From Bacteroidales bacterium (GTDB lineage: Bacteria; Bacteroidota; Bacteroidia; Bacteroidales; VadinHA17): 64,000 nt of DNA. Every line of letters starts with the position of its first letter. Position 1 is the first letter of the stretch. The stretch is from NCBI GenBank assembly GCA_003141895.1, contig PLNT01000038.1:201484-265483 (forward strand). The letters are read 5' to 3'. The notes under the pieces are model-generated. The model was not told the DNA's origin, made no database searches, and saw only the letters and a program-made list of their open reading frames with translations. Both the position numbers and the translations under genes were made by a program. Positions 19,205-27,848 of this stretch are shown here, in pieces.

Positions 19205-19256
19205 CGAATTAGTCCCCCTTCCTTTAGGGGGACTACGCGAAGCGTGAGGGGGCCAC
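19205..19256. repeat. GC-rich palindromic intergenic repeat
   Basis: AGTCCCCCTTCCTTTAGGGGGACT forms a perfect-ended hairpin and is followed by CGCGAAGCGTGAGGGGGCC. It contrasts with the AT-rich surroundings and resembles other C/G-run repeats of this window (for example 44658-44746). It lies directly downstream of the GH2-like gene and might act as its transcript end. Confidence 0.6.
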
Positions 19257-19261
19257 TCTCT

Positions 19262-21928
19262 TTATTCAGAAATAAATTTTAATAATGGAATAAGAATCGG
19301 TTGGCCTTTCTCAGCTGTATATGTTATTGTCTGCTTTCCATTTTCCTCCACAATATCCTCATGCACATATGGATTAGCTTTACCAATAAACAACAGCGCA
19401 CGATCCCTGGCTTCCTGAGAAAAGTTCGCAAACTGTGGATATACAGCAGCTATTACATCAGCTAATCCTGATTTCTTAGAAATTATTGCACCGTTCAACG
19501 TGAAATTTGTCTTCTCATCAGGTACTACAACTACGGTACCACCTGAAGGTATCCAATTCAGCCAGTTCATCTCCTCTCCGGCATTTTTTTCGTTTCCTTT
19601 TATTATGATCGCATCGGAATAATACTTTTTTAATCCATCCTTAAACAGAGGTGGAAGCTTTGTGCTGTTTATATAACCCGAAATCAGCCTGCAATTATTA
19701 TAATGATCGGCATTAAAATTATAATCATCGGAATTAAGATGACCATTTGAATTTAATAATTGAAATGCTAACAGATCTGTAAGGGTTTTGAATTCTATTA
19801 ATAAAGTATCAATTAAGGGATTATCTTTTTCTATATATTCCCTGATGAGCTTCTTATATCCTGATTTATCTGAATTGCCAAGATTCAATTCACCAGACGA
19901 ACTTTTTATTTCACGGGGTACATCATCCAGCCTGTTCACTTTAAGAAGTATCCTGGTAACAGGTATTCTGCATTCGTCACTCAAAACAGGTTCAGAGATA
20001 ATTGAATTATCTGGTAATACTTCTTCAGCTATAATATCAAGAGATCCGGATGTAAGACCGCTTGCCGACACTGTAAGATGAATCTTCCCTGGCTTTCCAG
20101 TCGACCTTATAATATTTGATACCGGCATTTCCATATACCAGATACCCTCCATTTCATGACGTTTATTTTTATCTGATTCGTAGATGGCTGGCCCGACAAG
20201 GGTAGCAGGTCCGGTTAAAGTCCATTTAATTGTATTATCAACACCCGGAACATGGTTCCCTTTGTTATCAACGATATCAGCTTTTACAATGACCACGGAA
20301 CCACGGTCGGCAGGAATCTTATCAAGCGATCCGGTCAATATTATCTTCGTGGGTTGTTCTGCTGTCAGGGATTCGGTTTTTATAGCTTTCACCGTTTCTG
20401 CTGCTTTGGGTATCCGGTATGGATCTTCGTATCCATTTGCGTCGACATTCAACAGAGGTGAATTGAGAAGTTCCATGCCAGCTCCATGGTCTGCATAAAG
20501 ATTTTCATCTGAACCAGCTAAAACCTGTTTCATTAATATTCTGGTAGAATCTTCATTAATCAGAAATTTTGAAACGGCAGTACGGTTTGGATCGTTGCCT
20601 GTATTCCATAAAATTATACTCGGATGGTTACGGTCGCGACGTACCATCTCCTTAATTTGTTGTTCCTGAATTGAGACTGAGATTTCCTTGTCATCAACTC
20701 CCGGATATTCCTCCTGTACAACAATTCCTAATTTGTCGGTCAAATCATATACGTACTTATCATTCGGATAATTCCCGGTTTGCACAAAATTATACTTCAA
20801 ATTTTCAGACATGTCTTTTAAATCCATAAGAGTAAGCCACTTAGGAATGGCATCTCCGAGCCATGGAAAGTCCTGATGTCGTTTCCCGCCATGTATTAAC
20901 ATTTTTTTACCGTTTACATAAAGACAGTTCTCTTTGTAATTCCAACTAAACCACCTCAATCCGAAAGAACCTGACAAGACATCAGTTAAAGTCTTTCCAT
21001 CCATTACCTGAGAATTGACTTTATACAGATAAGGATCATCATCCGACCAAGGGTGCGGTTTTTTTATTGGTTTGAAAGTCTGGTCAAATTTATATACCTG
21101 TCCGGGACCTATTGCTGTTTCAGTTTTTAATACCTGTACAATTTTATCCGATGCGTCAAATATTGAGGTTAGCAGGGTGCATGTTTTTTTTTGTGGATAA
21201 TCATTTTTTACCCAGGTCTGAACTCTTACAATTCCCTCTTTTCCAGAAACGAGTGGTGTGGTAATGAATGTCCCTCCCTCATGGCTTGCCGATCCCTGCA
21301 TAGGAATAAAAAGTTTATCTTTCAGAACCAGAACAACATCCCGGTAGATACCTCCATAAACATCAAAATTGGCTGATGATACAGGAGGGATCCCTCCAAA
21401 ATCATCTTTCTGACGGTTATTTACGGCAACAGCTATCACATTATCTTCTCCGAGTCTGACAAATTGAGAGATATCAAAATCGAAAGAGCCATATCCTCCT
21501 TTATGATCACCTAAATATTTGCCATTAATCCAGACTTTACAGTACTTCTGAACACCTTCAAACTCTATGAAAATCTTCCTGTCGGAATATTCTTTATTAA
21601 CTGAAAGGTGCTTACGATACCATCCCCAGCCTGTCCACCAATATGGGTTATCATTTTCCGAAACATTTCTGATGAAGGGATGAAGTTCCCCGGTAGTTTC
21701 AAACGTGCTCCATGTATGCGGAATGCTTACTGCGACCCATCTTGAATCATCGAATCCGGGTGATTCATATCCTTTATTCTCTCCCGCAGCCGAAAAATAA
21801 TTGAAAGTCCATTGAGAATTAATTACCTTTTCAATTCTGTTACTTTTCTGATTTTCTATAGCATTCTTCTGCGAGAATGAAATTGAAAAGAAAAATAATC
21901 CTGGAAGCAGAAAGGCAATAGTTTTCAT
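19262..21928 (-). CDS. Secreted glycoside hydrolase family 2-like protein with altered catalytic motif
   Basis: The frame opens at 21955; the ATG at 21928 (888 residues) leads straight into a signal peptide (MKTIAFLLPGLFFFSISFSQ), and 21934 is equally possible. GH2 sugar-binding domain: WFYR-type strand GWGWYRKHL and FEGVQKYCKVWINGKYLG. An immunoglobulin-like domain and a TIM-barrel region follow. Where family members carry the acid/base motif ending GNE, this protein reads HPSIILWNTGND (about 435-446), with Asp in place of Glu, and I cannot find the usual downstream nucleophile Glu motif. The second half has Ig/invasin-like segments. It may be a binding protein or a divergent enzyme. The name beta-galactosidase should not be assumed. 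Confidence 0.85.
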   Translation of the reverse strand: MKTIAFLLPGLFFFSISFSQKNAIENQKSNRIEKVINSQWTFNYFSAAGENKGYESPGFDDSRWVAVSIPHTWSTFETTGELHPFIRNVSENDNPYWWTGWGWYRKHLSVNKEYSDRKIFIEFEGVQKYCKVWINGKYLGDHKGGYGSFDFDISQFVRLGEDNVIAVAVNNRQKDDFGGIPPVSSANFDVYGGIYRDVVLVLKDKLFIPMQGSASHEGGTFITTPLVSGKEGIVRVQTWVKNDYPQKKTCTLLTSIFDASDKIVQVLKTETAIGPGQVYKFDQTFKPIKKPHPWSDDDPYLYKVNSQVMDGKTLTDVLSGSFGLRWFSWNYKENCLYVNGKKMLIHGGKRHQDFPWLGDAIPKWLTLMDLKDMSENLKYNFVQTGNYPNDKYVYDLTDKLGIVVQEEYPGVDDKEISVSIQEQQIKEMVRRDRNHPSIILWNTGNDPNRTAVSKFLINEDSTRILMKQVLAGSDENLYADHGAGMELLNSPLLNVDANGYEDPYRIPKAAETVKAIKTESLTAEQPTKIILTGSLDKIPADRGSVVIVKADIVDNKGNHVPGVDNTIKWTLTGPATLVGPAIYESDKNKRHEMEGIWYMEMPVSNIIRSTGKPGKIHLTVSASGLTSGSLDIIAEEVLPDNSIISEPVLSDECRIPVTRILLKVNRLDDVPREIKSSSGELNLGNSDKSGYKKLIREYIEKDNPLIDTLLIEFKTLTDLLAFQLLNSNGHLNSDDYNFNADHYNNCRLISGYINSTKLPPLFKDGLKKYYSDAIIIKGNEKNAGEEMNWLNWIPSGGTVVVVPDEKTNFTLNGAIISKKSGLADVIAAVYPQFANFSQEARDRALLFIGKANPYVHEDIVEENGKQTITYTAEKGQPILIPLLKFISE

Positions 21929-22146
21929 ATTCATCCGATTATGTGGAATAAACATTTAAGTCCAAGATAATCAATTTTTATGAATCGAATAATCGAGAAT
22001 CAGAATTCGAAAAGTACGGTCATGGATCAATTCATGAAAAACTTAATTAAATGATATCTGGTAACTAAAGATATATTGCGATTCGTTAATGTGATGATTG
22101 CCTGAAGGGAGCCATTAACTGAAATGAAGAAAAAATACATATTTTC

Positions 22147-22176
22147 TTTGATATATTAAAATTATCTGTACATTTG
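22147..22176 (+). promoter_or_regulatory. Promoter of the ilv-leu operon (Bacteroidota type)
   Basis: TTTG at 22147-22150 and TACATTTG at 22169-22176, separated by 18 bases, fit the known TTG-N17-23-TAnnTTTG pattern. Transcription would start near 22184, shortly before the leader ORF at 22198. Confidence 0.75.
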
Positions 22177-22197
22177 TCAATCAATTTATAAGAAAAA

Positions 22198-22257
22198 GTG
22201 AAGATATCTTTAATCCATATTATAATCCTCGTACTCATTCTTGCTCAGCGCACATGA
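22198..22257 (+). CDS. ilv operon leader peptide (Ile/Leu/Val-rich)
   Basis: A 19-codon ORF starting with GTG: MKISLIHIIILVLILAQRT. Eleven of the 19 residues are Ile, Leu or Val (six Ile, four Leu, one Val), in front of an operon that makes exactly these amino acids. It lies between a promoter and a terminator hairpin. Starved ribosomes would stall in the Ile/Leu codons; complete translation would bring the ribosome to the TGA at 22255. The GTG start and small size explain why it is easily missed. No Shine-Dalgarno motif is evident, as is normal here. Confidence 0.8.
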   Translation: MKISLIHIIILVLILAQRT

Positions 22258-22258
22258 A

Positions 22259-22322
22259 CCGGGAATAATATGTATTACTATAAATATACAAGCTTTCCGG
22301 GAAACCGGGAAGCTTTTTTTTT
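22259..22322 (+). promoter_or_regulatory. ilv attenuator: terminator hairpin with competing antiterminator
   Basis: Terminator: AAGCTTTCCGG (22290-22300), loop GAAA, CCGGGAAGCTT (22305-22315), then a run of T to 22322. Competing pairing: CCGGGAA at 22259-22265 can pair with TTTCCGG at 22294-22300 (seven pairs, one G-U), which breaks the terminator. The 22259 segment begins one base after the leader stop codon, so a ribosome at the stop would cover it and allow termination, and a ribosome stalled earlier would leave it free. Confidence 0.8.
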
Positions 22323-22335
22323 AATATGATTTTCA

Positions 22336-24162
22336 ATGAAAAAACCGCTTAGAAGTTCGAAGACGACAACCGGGAGAAATATGGTCGGGGCCAGAAGCCT
22401 CTGGCGTGCCAATGGGATGAAAACCGAGCAGATTGGAAAACCCATAATAGCAGTTGTTAATTCATTTTCCCAATTTGTACCTGGTCATGCCCATCTGCAT
22501 AAGATAGGACAGATTGTAAAAATGGAGATTGAGAAACGAGGTTTTTTTGCAGCTGAATTCAACACAATAGCCATTGATGACGGAATCGCGATGGGGCATG
22601 CGGGAATGTTATATTCACTGCCATCGAGGGAACTGATAGCTGACAGCGTCGAATACGTATGTAACGCACATCTTGTTGATGCAATGATCTGTATAAGCAA
22701 TTGTGATAAGATAACGCCCGGAATGCTGATGGCGGCTATGAGGCTTAATATTCCTGCTGTTTTCGTTTCAGGCGGACCTATGGAAGCAGGTCGTTTTAAT
22801 AATAAATACATAGATCTTGTTGATGCAATGGTTGCAGGTGCTGATGATTCTGTAAGTGATAGCGAACTCAGTGAGATTGAAAAACTTGCCTGCCCCACCT
22901 GCGGCTCATGTTCAGGGATGTTTACTGCCAATTCAATGAATTGTCTCACTGAAGCTTTAGGACTATCTCTTCCAGGTAATGGTACAATTGTCGCTACTCA
23001 CATTAACAGGATAAAACTTTTTAAAAATGCTGCCGGAGTAATTGCGGACCTGGCTGACAGATATTATAATGACGGTGATGAGTCGATACTTCCACGGTCA
23101 ATAGCAACCAAGAAGGCATTCATGAACGCAATGTCGCTCGATATTGCTATGGGCGGATCTACAAATACTGTCCTGCATCTACTCGCGATAGCCCAGGAGG
23201 CCGGTGTCGACTTTACCATGAAAGACATCGATGAACTTTCGCGCAAGATCCCCAATATATGTAAAGTAGCACCAAGCTCACAATACCATGTACAGGATGT
23301 TAACCGTGCAGGTGGCATCATGGGTATTATGGCTGAACTGGATAGAGGCAACCTTCTGGACACCAGTGTAAATCGGGTGGACTATTTGACACTTAGCGAA
23401 GCAATTTCAGACTGGGACATTAAAGGAACCAAAGCAAAACAAGTAGCTTTTGATACATATAAAAGTGCCCCGTCAATGGAGAAAAACCTTGTTATGGGCT
23501 CGCATGCTACATTGTTTAAAGAGCTCGATGAAGACAGGGAAAAAGGATGTATAAGGTCAGTAGTATTTCCTTACAATAAAGATGGCGGACTAGCGGTTCT
23601 CTATGGAAATATTGCAAGGAAAGGATGCATAGTTAAAACTGCTGGCATCGATCCTTCGCTGTATTCATTCAAAGGTAAGGCTATTGTTTTTGAATCGCAG
23701 GATGCCGCTGCCGAAGGTATCCTCAAAGGAAGTATTTCGGAAGGAGATGTTGTTATAATCAGATATGAAGGTCCCAAAGGTGGACCAGGGATGCAGGAAA
23801 TGCTCTATCCCACCTCATATCTGAAATCCAAAGGACTCGATAAAAAATGCGCGCTTGTTACCGACGGCAGATTCTCGGGAGGTACCTCCGGGTTATCTAT
23901 CGGGCATATATCGCCTGAAGCTGCATCAGGTGGAGAAATAGCACTTATCCGGAATGGTGATCAAATCGAAATTGATATCAGCAAAAGAAAAATAAACGTT
24001 CTTATATCAGATGATGAATTAAAAACCAGAAAAAAAACAGAAGAACTAAAAGGTGACAAAGCTTACCAGCCTGAAAACCGCGACCGGGTGATTTCATCAG
24101 CACTCAAAGCTTATGCGGCAAATGTAAGTTCAGCGGATCTGGGTGCAGTAAGAATAATATAA
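22336..24162 (+). CDS. ilvD: Dihydroxy-acid dehydratase
   Basis: 608 residues. Cytoplasmic iron-sulfur enzyme that converts 2,3-dihydroxy-3-methylbutanoate and its ethyl homologue into the keto acids for valine and isoleucine. Seen here: cluster ligands in [11 protein letters not shown] and [20 protein letters not shown], the [14 protein letters not shown] motif, and the C-terminal [11 protein letters not shown] motif with the active-site Ser region. Length is typical of the family (about 560-615). First structural gene after the ilv attenuator; the ATG at 22336 follows the terminator T-run by 13 bases. Next gene ilvB starts after a 187-base repeat-filled gap. Confidence 0.97.
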   Translation: MKKPLRSSKTTTGRNMVGARSLWRANGMKTEQIGKPIIAVVNSFSQFVPGHAHLHKIGQIVKMEIEKRGFFAAEFNTIAIDDGIAMGHAGMLYSLPSRELIADSVEYVCNAHLVDAMICISNCDKITPGMLMAAMRLNIPAVFVSGGPMEAGRFNNKYIDLVDAMVAGADDSVSDSELSEIEKLACPTCGSCSGMFTANSMNCLTEALGLSLPGNGTIVATHINRIKLFKNAAGVIADLADRYYNDGDESILPRSIATKKAFMNAMSLDIAMGGSTNTVLHLLAIAQEAGVDFTMKDIDELSRKIPNICKVAPSSQYHVQDVNRAGGIMGIMAELDRGNLLDTSVNRVDYLTLSEAISDWDIKGTKAKQVAFDTYKSAPSMEKNLVMGSHATLFKELDEDREKGCIRSVVFPYNKDGGLAVLYGNIARKGCIVKTAGIDPSLYSFKGKAIVFESQDAAAEGILKGSISEGDVVIIRYEGPKGGPGMQEMLYPTSYLKSKGLDKKCALVTDGRFSGGTSGLSIGHISPEAASGGEIALIRNGDQIEIDISKRKINVLISDDELKTRKKTEELKGDKAYQPENRDRVISSALKAYAANVSSADLGAVRII

Positions 24163-24349
24163 GGCATAAGGCATCAGGCGTCAGGCACAAAGAAAAAAGA
24201 CTGCATGATCGCAAGTTGAGGAACAGCCTGCCCCGCAAAGCGGGGAAGTGACGAACCGATCCCGCGTAGCAGGAGAGTTCGGCGAAGCCAAATCCCGAGA
24301 GCGAAGCGACTCGGGAACCGCAAGGCATTTTTTGAATAATTAGACTACA
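24163..24349. repeat. GC-rich hairpin-containing spacer inside the ilv operon
   Basis: Contains CCCCGC-AAA-GCGGGG, a second inverted repeat CCCGAG...CTCGGG around GCGAAGC motifs, and near its start a tandem-like GGCATAAGGCATCAGGCGTCAGGCA. The composition is clearly richer in GC than the flanking genes. It looks like one or more REP-type elements inserted between two co-directional operon genes, where the hairpins could affect messenger stability or relative expression. Confidence 0.6.
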
Positions 24350-26095
24350 ATGTATATGAAGACTGAACAGGAACAAGAACAATCAACGGTAAAGATCAAT
24401 GGAACGGAATGTATATCAGGTGCAGATGCTATTCTGCAATGTCTGATAGAAGAAGGTGTTGATACTATTTTTGGTTATCCCGGGGGAGCAATAATGCCAG
24501 TCTATGACAAACTGATGGACTATGATAGTAAACTTCGGCACATTCTGACCCGCCATGAACAGGGGGCCGCTCATGCAGCACAGGCATATGCCATGGTTAC
24601 AGGACGCCCGGGAATTTGTTTTGCCACATCGGGACCAGGGGCAACGAATCTCGTGACCGGAATTGCAAATGCCTTTCTGGATTCGGTGCCGGTAGTATTT
24701 ATTACTGCGCAGGTAGTTTCTAATCTGATAGGTACTGACGCATTTCAGGAAACTGATATTATTGGAGTTTCTATGCCCGTTACAAAATGGAATTGTCAGG
24801 TAAAAAAACCACAGGAGATACCCGAGGCAATTGCAAAAGCTTTTTATATCGCAAAATCAGGACGGCCAGGGCCTGTTCTTATTGATATAACAAAAGATGC
24901 TCAGTTAGAAAAACTAAATTTCAAATATAAAAAATGTGACTATATCAGAAGTTATAATCCTCACATTCCGCTGCATATCAAGGCAATAGAATCAGCAGCT
25001 ATAATGATAAACCACGCTGAGAGACCACTGATCCTTGCAGGACATGGGGTACTTATTTCAGAAGCTGAAGATGAACTGAAAGCATTTGCTGAAAAAACAG
25101 GAATACCTGTAGCTTGCACACTGCTTGGCCTTTCCGGCTTCCCTTCAGATCACCGTTTGTTTACAGGGATGCTCGGAATGCATGGCAACTACGGACCAAA
25201 TCTGTTAACAAATGAAGCAGATCTTATCATTGCAATCGGAATGCGTTTCGATGACCGGGTTACCGGTAATCTCAAGAAATACGCTCAAAAAGCTACAATA
25301 ATTCACATTGAAATCGATGAAGCTGAAATAAATAAAAATGTAATCGTCGATGTTGAAATAAACAATGATGCAAAAGATGTTCTTAGTTATCTTATTCCAC
25401 TTGTAAATGAGAATTCATTCGAGAAATGGATAAGAGAATTCAGAATCTGTGATAAAACTGAATATGAGAAAGTGATAAAACCTGATACAAAGCCTGAAAA
25501 AGGTGAAATAAGAATGGCTGAGGTGGTAAGTCTGGTATCAGAAATGACAAAAGGTGAAGCAATAATTGTTACCGATGTAGGTCAGAATCAGATGATAGCA
25601 GCACGCTATTACAAATTCAGCCATCCAAACAGTTTCGTCACTTCCGGTGGAATGGGAACCATGGGATTTGGACTCCCGGCAGGAATGGGAGCTAAAATAG
25701 GCAGGCCAGATAAACAGGTTATAACTTTCGTTGGTGATGGAGGTTTTCAGATGACCCTGCAGGAACTGGGAACAATTTTTCAATATAATGTTCCTGTTAA
25801 AATAATTATCCTGAATAATAATTATCTGGGAATGGTACGGCAATGGCAGGAAATGTTTTTCGAAAAGAATTATGCCTCAACGGAGCTGGTAAACCCTGAT
25901 TTTGTGATGATTTCGCGGGCTTATAATATTCCGGCAAAGAAAGTTTCAAAAAGAAAAGAGCTCGATTCTTCCCTGAAAGAAATGCTTGATGCAGACGGCC
26001 CATATCTTCTTGAGGTTATGATAGAGAAGGAAGGAAATGTCTTCCCCATGGTAGAACCTGGAAAATCAGTTTCAGAGATCAGATTAACATATTAA
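24350..26095 (+). CDS. ilvB: Acetolactate synthase large (catalytic) subunit
   Basis: 581 residues. Thiamine-diphosphate enzyme that condenses pyruvate with pyruvate or 2-ketobutyrate. Seen: N-terminal TPP domain with RHEQGAAHAAQAYAMVTGRPG carrying the catalytic Glu, the central FAD-binding domain, and the C-terminal TPP/magnesium motif GDGGFQMTLQELGTI with NNNYLGMVRQWQ. The start could also be the ATG six bases later. It is followed by its regulatory subunit ilvN after an 88-base gap that holds a palindromic repeat. Length and motifs are typical of biosynthetic AHAS rather than catabolic ALS. Confidence 0.97.
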   Translation: MYMKTEQEQEQSTVKINGTECISGADAILQCLIEEGVDTIFGYPGGAIMPVYDKLMDYDSKLRHILTRHEQGAAHAAQAYAMVTGRPGICFATSGPGATNLVTGIANAFLDSVPVVFITAQVVSNLIGTDAFQETDIIGVSMPVTKWNCQVKKPQEIPEAIAKAFYIAKSGRPGPVLIDITKDAQLEKLNFKYKKCDYIRSYNPHIPLHIKAIESAAIMINHAERPLILAGHGVLISEAEDELKAFAEKTGIPVACTLLGLSGFPSDHRLFTGMLGMHGNYGPNLLTNEADLIIAIGMRFDDRVTGNLKKYAQKATIIHIEIDEAEINKNVIVDVEINNDAKDVLSYLIPLVNENSFEKWIREFRICDKTEYEKVIKPDTKPEKGEIRMAEVVSLVSEMTKGEAIIVTDVGQNQMIAARYYKFSHPNSFVTSGGMGTMGFGLPAGMGAKIGRPDKQVITFVGDGGFQMTLQELGTIFQYNVPVKIIILNNNYLGMVRQWQEMFFEKNYASTELVNPDFVMISRAYNIPAKKVSKRKELDSSLKEMLDADGPYLLEVMIEKEGNVFPMVEPGKSVSEIRLTY

Positions 26096-26132
26096 TAAAA
26101 TAATTGTGCAGGGAACGGTAATAATATAATCA

Positions 26133-26162
26133 TGTAGGGAACGGTCGCGACCGTTCCCTACA
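26133..26162. repeat. 30 bp perfect palindrome, copy 1
   Basis: TGTAGGGAACGGTCG followed by its exact reverse complement, with the dyad at GGTCG|CGACC. A partial extra arm (GCAGGGAACGGTA) lies at 26108-26120. It sits between ilvB and ilvN. A near-identical copy lies at 41501-41530. Confidence 0.85.
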
Positions 26163-26183
26163 CAGAGAAAAAACAAAAACAAT

Positions 26184-26738
26184 ATGAAAGAGGAATTTAC
26201 AATATCGCTTTTCACCGAGGACCACATTGGAATACTTGGACAGATAACAATTATATTAACGAGAAGGCAGATCAATATTGACAGTTTCACGGCATCAGAA
26301 TCAGCTGTTAAAGGGGTATACCTTCTCACTATTGTTGTAAAAACAACAATTGAGATGATACAAAAAGTATCACGGCAGATGGAAAAACTAGTTGATGTTT
26401 TAAAAGTTTTTGTGCATACATCCGATCAGATTATTTACCAGGAAATTGCCCTTTTTAAAGTCACAACAAATGGTCTGATGTCGGGTAATATTATCGATCA
26501 TATAGTAAGGACTCATAACGGAAGAATTCTGGAGGTTTCTCCGGAGTATATCATAATTGAAAAAACAGGACATAAGGCGGAAATAACCGAATTGCTAGTT
26601 CAGCTTGAACCTTTTGGCCTGTTGCAGTTTGCGAAATCAGGCAGAGTAGCCATCACCAAGCAGGTTAGAGAATTGACTTCATATCTGAAGGAAATGGATG
26701 AAGCCAACCGGTTTAAAACAGACCCAACACTTAATTAA
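26184..26738 (+). CDS. ilvN: Acetolactate synthase small (regulatory) subunit
   Basis: 184 residues. An N-terminal ACT domain (about 4-78, TISLFTEDHIGILGQITIIL and RQINIDSFTASES) binds valine or another end product and controls the catalytic subunit. The C-terminal part (about 85-165, LFKVTTN...GRILEVSPEYIIIEKTG) is the usual second domain of longer IlvN/IlvH proteins. Position directly after ilvB supports the assignment. It is somewhat longer than the common 160-175 residues, mainly by a hydrophilic tail. Confidence 0.95.
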   Translation: MKEEFTISLFTEDHIGILGQITIILTRRQINIDSFTASESAVKGVYLLTIVVKTTIEMIQKVSRQMEKLVDVLKVFVHTSDQIIYQEIALFKVTTNGLMSGNIIDHIVRTHNGRILEVSPEYIIIEKTGHKAEITELLVQLEPFGLLQFAKSGRVAITKQVRELTSYLKEMDEANRFKTDPTLN

Positions 26739-26777
26739 TAAAATTATTTAATATCCAGAAATTTAATATTTAAGATC

Positions 26778-27824
26778 ATGGCAAAAATTAATTTTGGCGG
26801 AGTTATTGAAAATGTGGTTACCAGAGATGAGTTTTCACTTTCAAAAGCCCGTGAAGTACTTAAAAATGAAATCGTCGCTGTCATCGGTTACGGTGTTCAG
26901 GGACCTGCTCAGGCAATGAATATGAAAGATAATGGGATAACTGTTATCGTCGGGCAGGCTCCCGAATTCAAAGCCGACTGGGATAAAGCAGTTGCTGATG
27001 GGTTTGTCCCCGGAAAGACTCTGTTTCCAATTGAGGAAGCTGTCAAAAAAGGAACGATTATTCAATATCTTGTTTCAGATGCAGCACAGCGCATATTGTG
27101 GCCAAAACTAAAACCATGTCTTAAGAAAGGAGATGCACTTTATTTCTCTCATGGATTTTCAATTACTTATAAGGAGCATACCGGAGTAGTTCCCCCTCCT
27201 TTTGTTGATGTTATTCTTGTTGCACCAAAGGGGTCCGGGACAAGTGTAAGACGTAATTTTCTAGCTGGAGCAGGTATCAACTCAAGCTTTTCAGTTTTTC
27301 AGGATTTTACCGGAAGAGCTGAAGAGCGCACAATTGCCCTTGGAATAGCTATAGGCTCAGGTTATCTGTTCCCGACAACATTTGAACAGGAAGTTTATAG
27401 TGATCTGACAGGAGAGCGCGGAGTTTTAATGGGTGCACTCGCGGGAATTATGGATGCTCAGTACCAGGTACTCAGGGAAAACGGACATAGTCCTTCGGAA
27501 GCATTTAATGAAACAGTAGAAGAACTAACCCAAAGCCTTATAAGACTGGTCGATGAAAACGGAATGGACTGGATGTATAGTAACTGCAGTGCAACTGCCC
27601 AGAGAGGTGCCCTCGACTGGCGTCCCAAGTTCAAAGCAGCAACCCTTCCGGTATTTAAGGATTTGTATAATAAAGTTAAATCGGGTGAAGAATGTGTACG
27701 CGTTCTTAAATCTACAGGAGCTGATAATTACAGAGAGGTGCTTAATGCAGAATTAAAAGAACTTGGTAATTCAGAAATCTGGAGAACAGGCGCTGCTGTG
27801 AGAAAATTGAGACCGGTGAAATAA
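26778..27824 (+). CDS. ilvC: Ketol-acid reductoisomerase
   Basis: 348 residues, class I length. NADPH-dependent enzyme that isomerises and reduces acetolactate or acetohydroxybutyrate with two magnesium ions. Seen: the Rossmann motif GYGVQGPAQAMNMKDNG at about 37-53, SHGFSITY, the VAPKGSGTSVRR region, and metal-binding acidic motifs in EQEVYSDLTGERGVLMGALAG and in ETVEELTQSLIRLVDENG. The GYGVQGP wording is the form seen in Bacteroidota in place of GYGSQGH. It lies in the operon 39 bases after ilvN and 24 before leuA. Confidence 0.96.
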   Translation: MAKINFGGVIENVVTRDEFSLSKAREVLKNEIVAVIGYGVQGPAQAMNMKDNGITVIVGQAPEFKADWDKAVADGFVPGKTLFPIEEAVKKGTIIQYLVSDAAQRILWPKLKPCLKKGDALYFSHGFSITYKEHTGVVPPPFVDVILVAPKGSGTSVRRNFLAGAGINSSFSVFQDFTGRAEERTIALGIAIGSGYLFPTTFEQEVYSDLTGERGVLMGALAGIMDAQYQVLRENGHSPSEAFNETVEELTQSLIRLVDENGMDWMYSNCSATAQRGALDWRPKFKAATLPVFKDLYNKVKSGEECVRVLKSTGADNYREVLNAELKELGNSEIWRTGAAVRKLRPVK

Positions 27825-27848
27825 TAATCTTTTAATTAATTTATAGTT

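Noticed and set aside
24104..24382. 92-codon frame on the minus strand spanning the ilvD end and spacer
   Set aside because: It overlaps conserved ilvD and ilvB sequence antisense and its product is low-complexity; an artefact of the GC-rich repeats.
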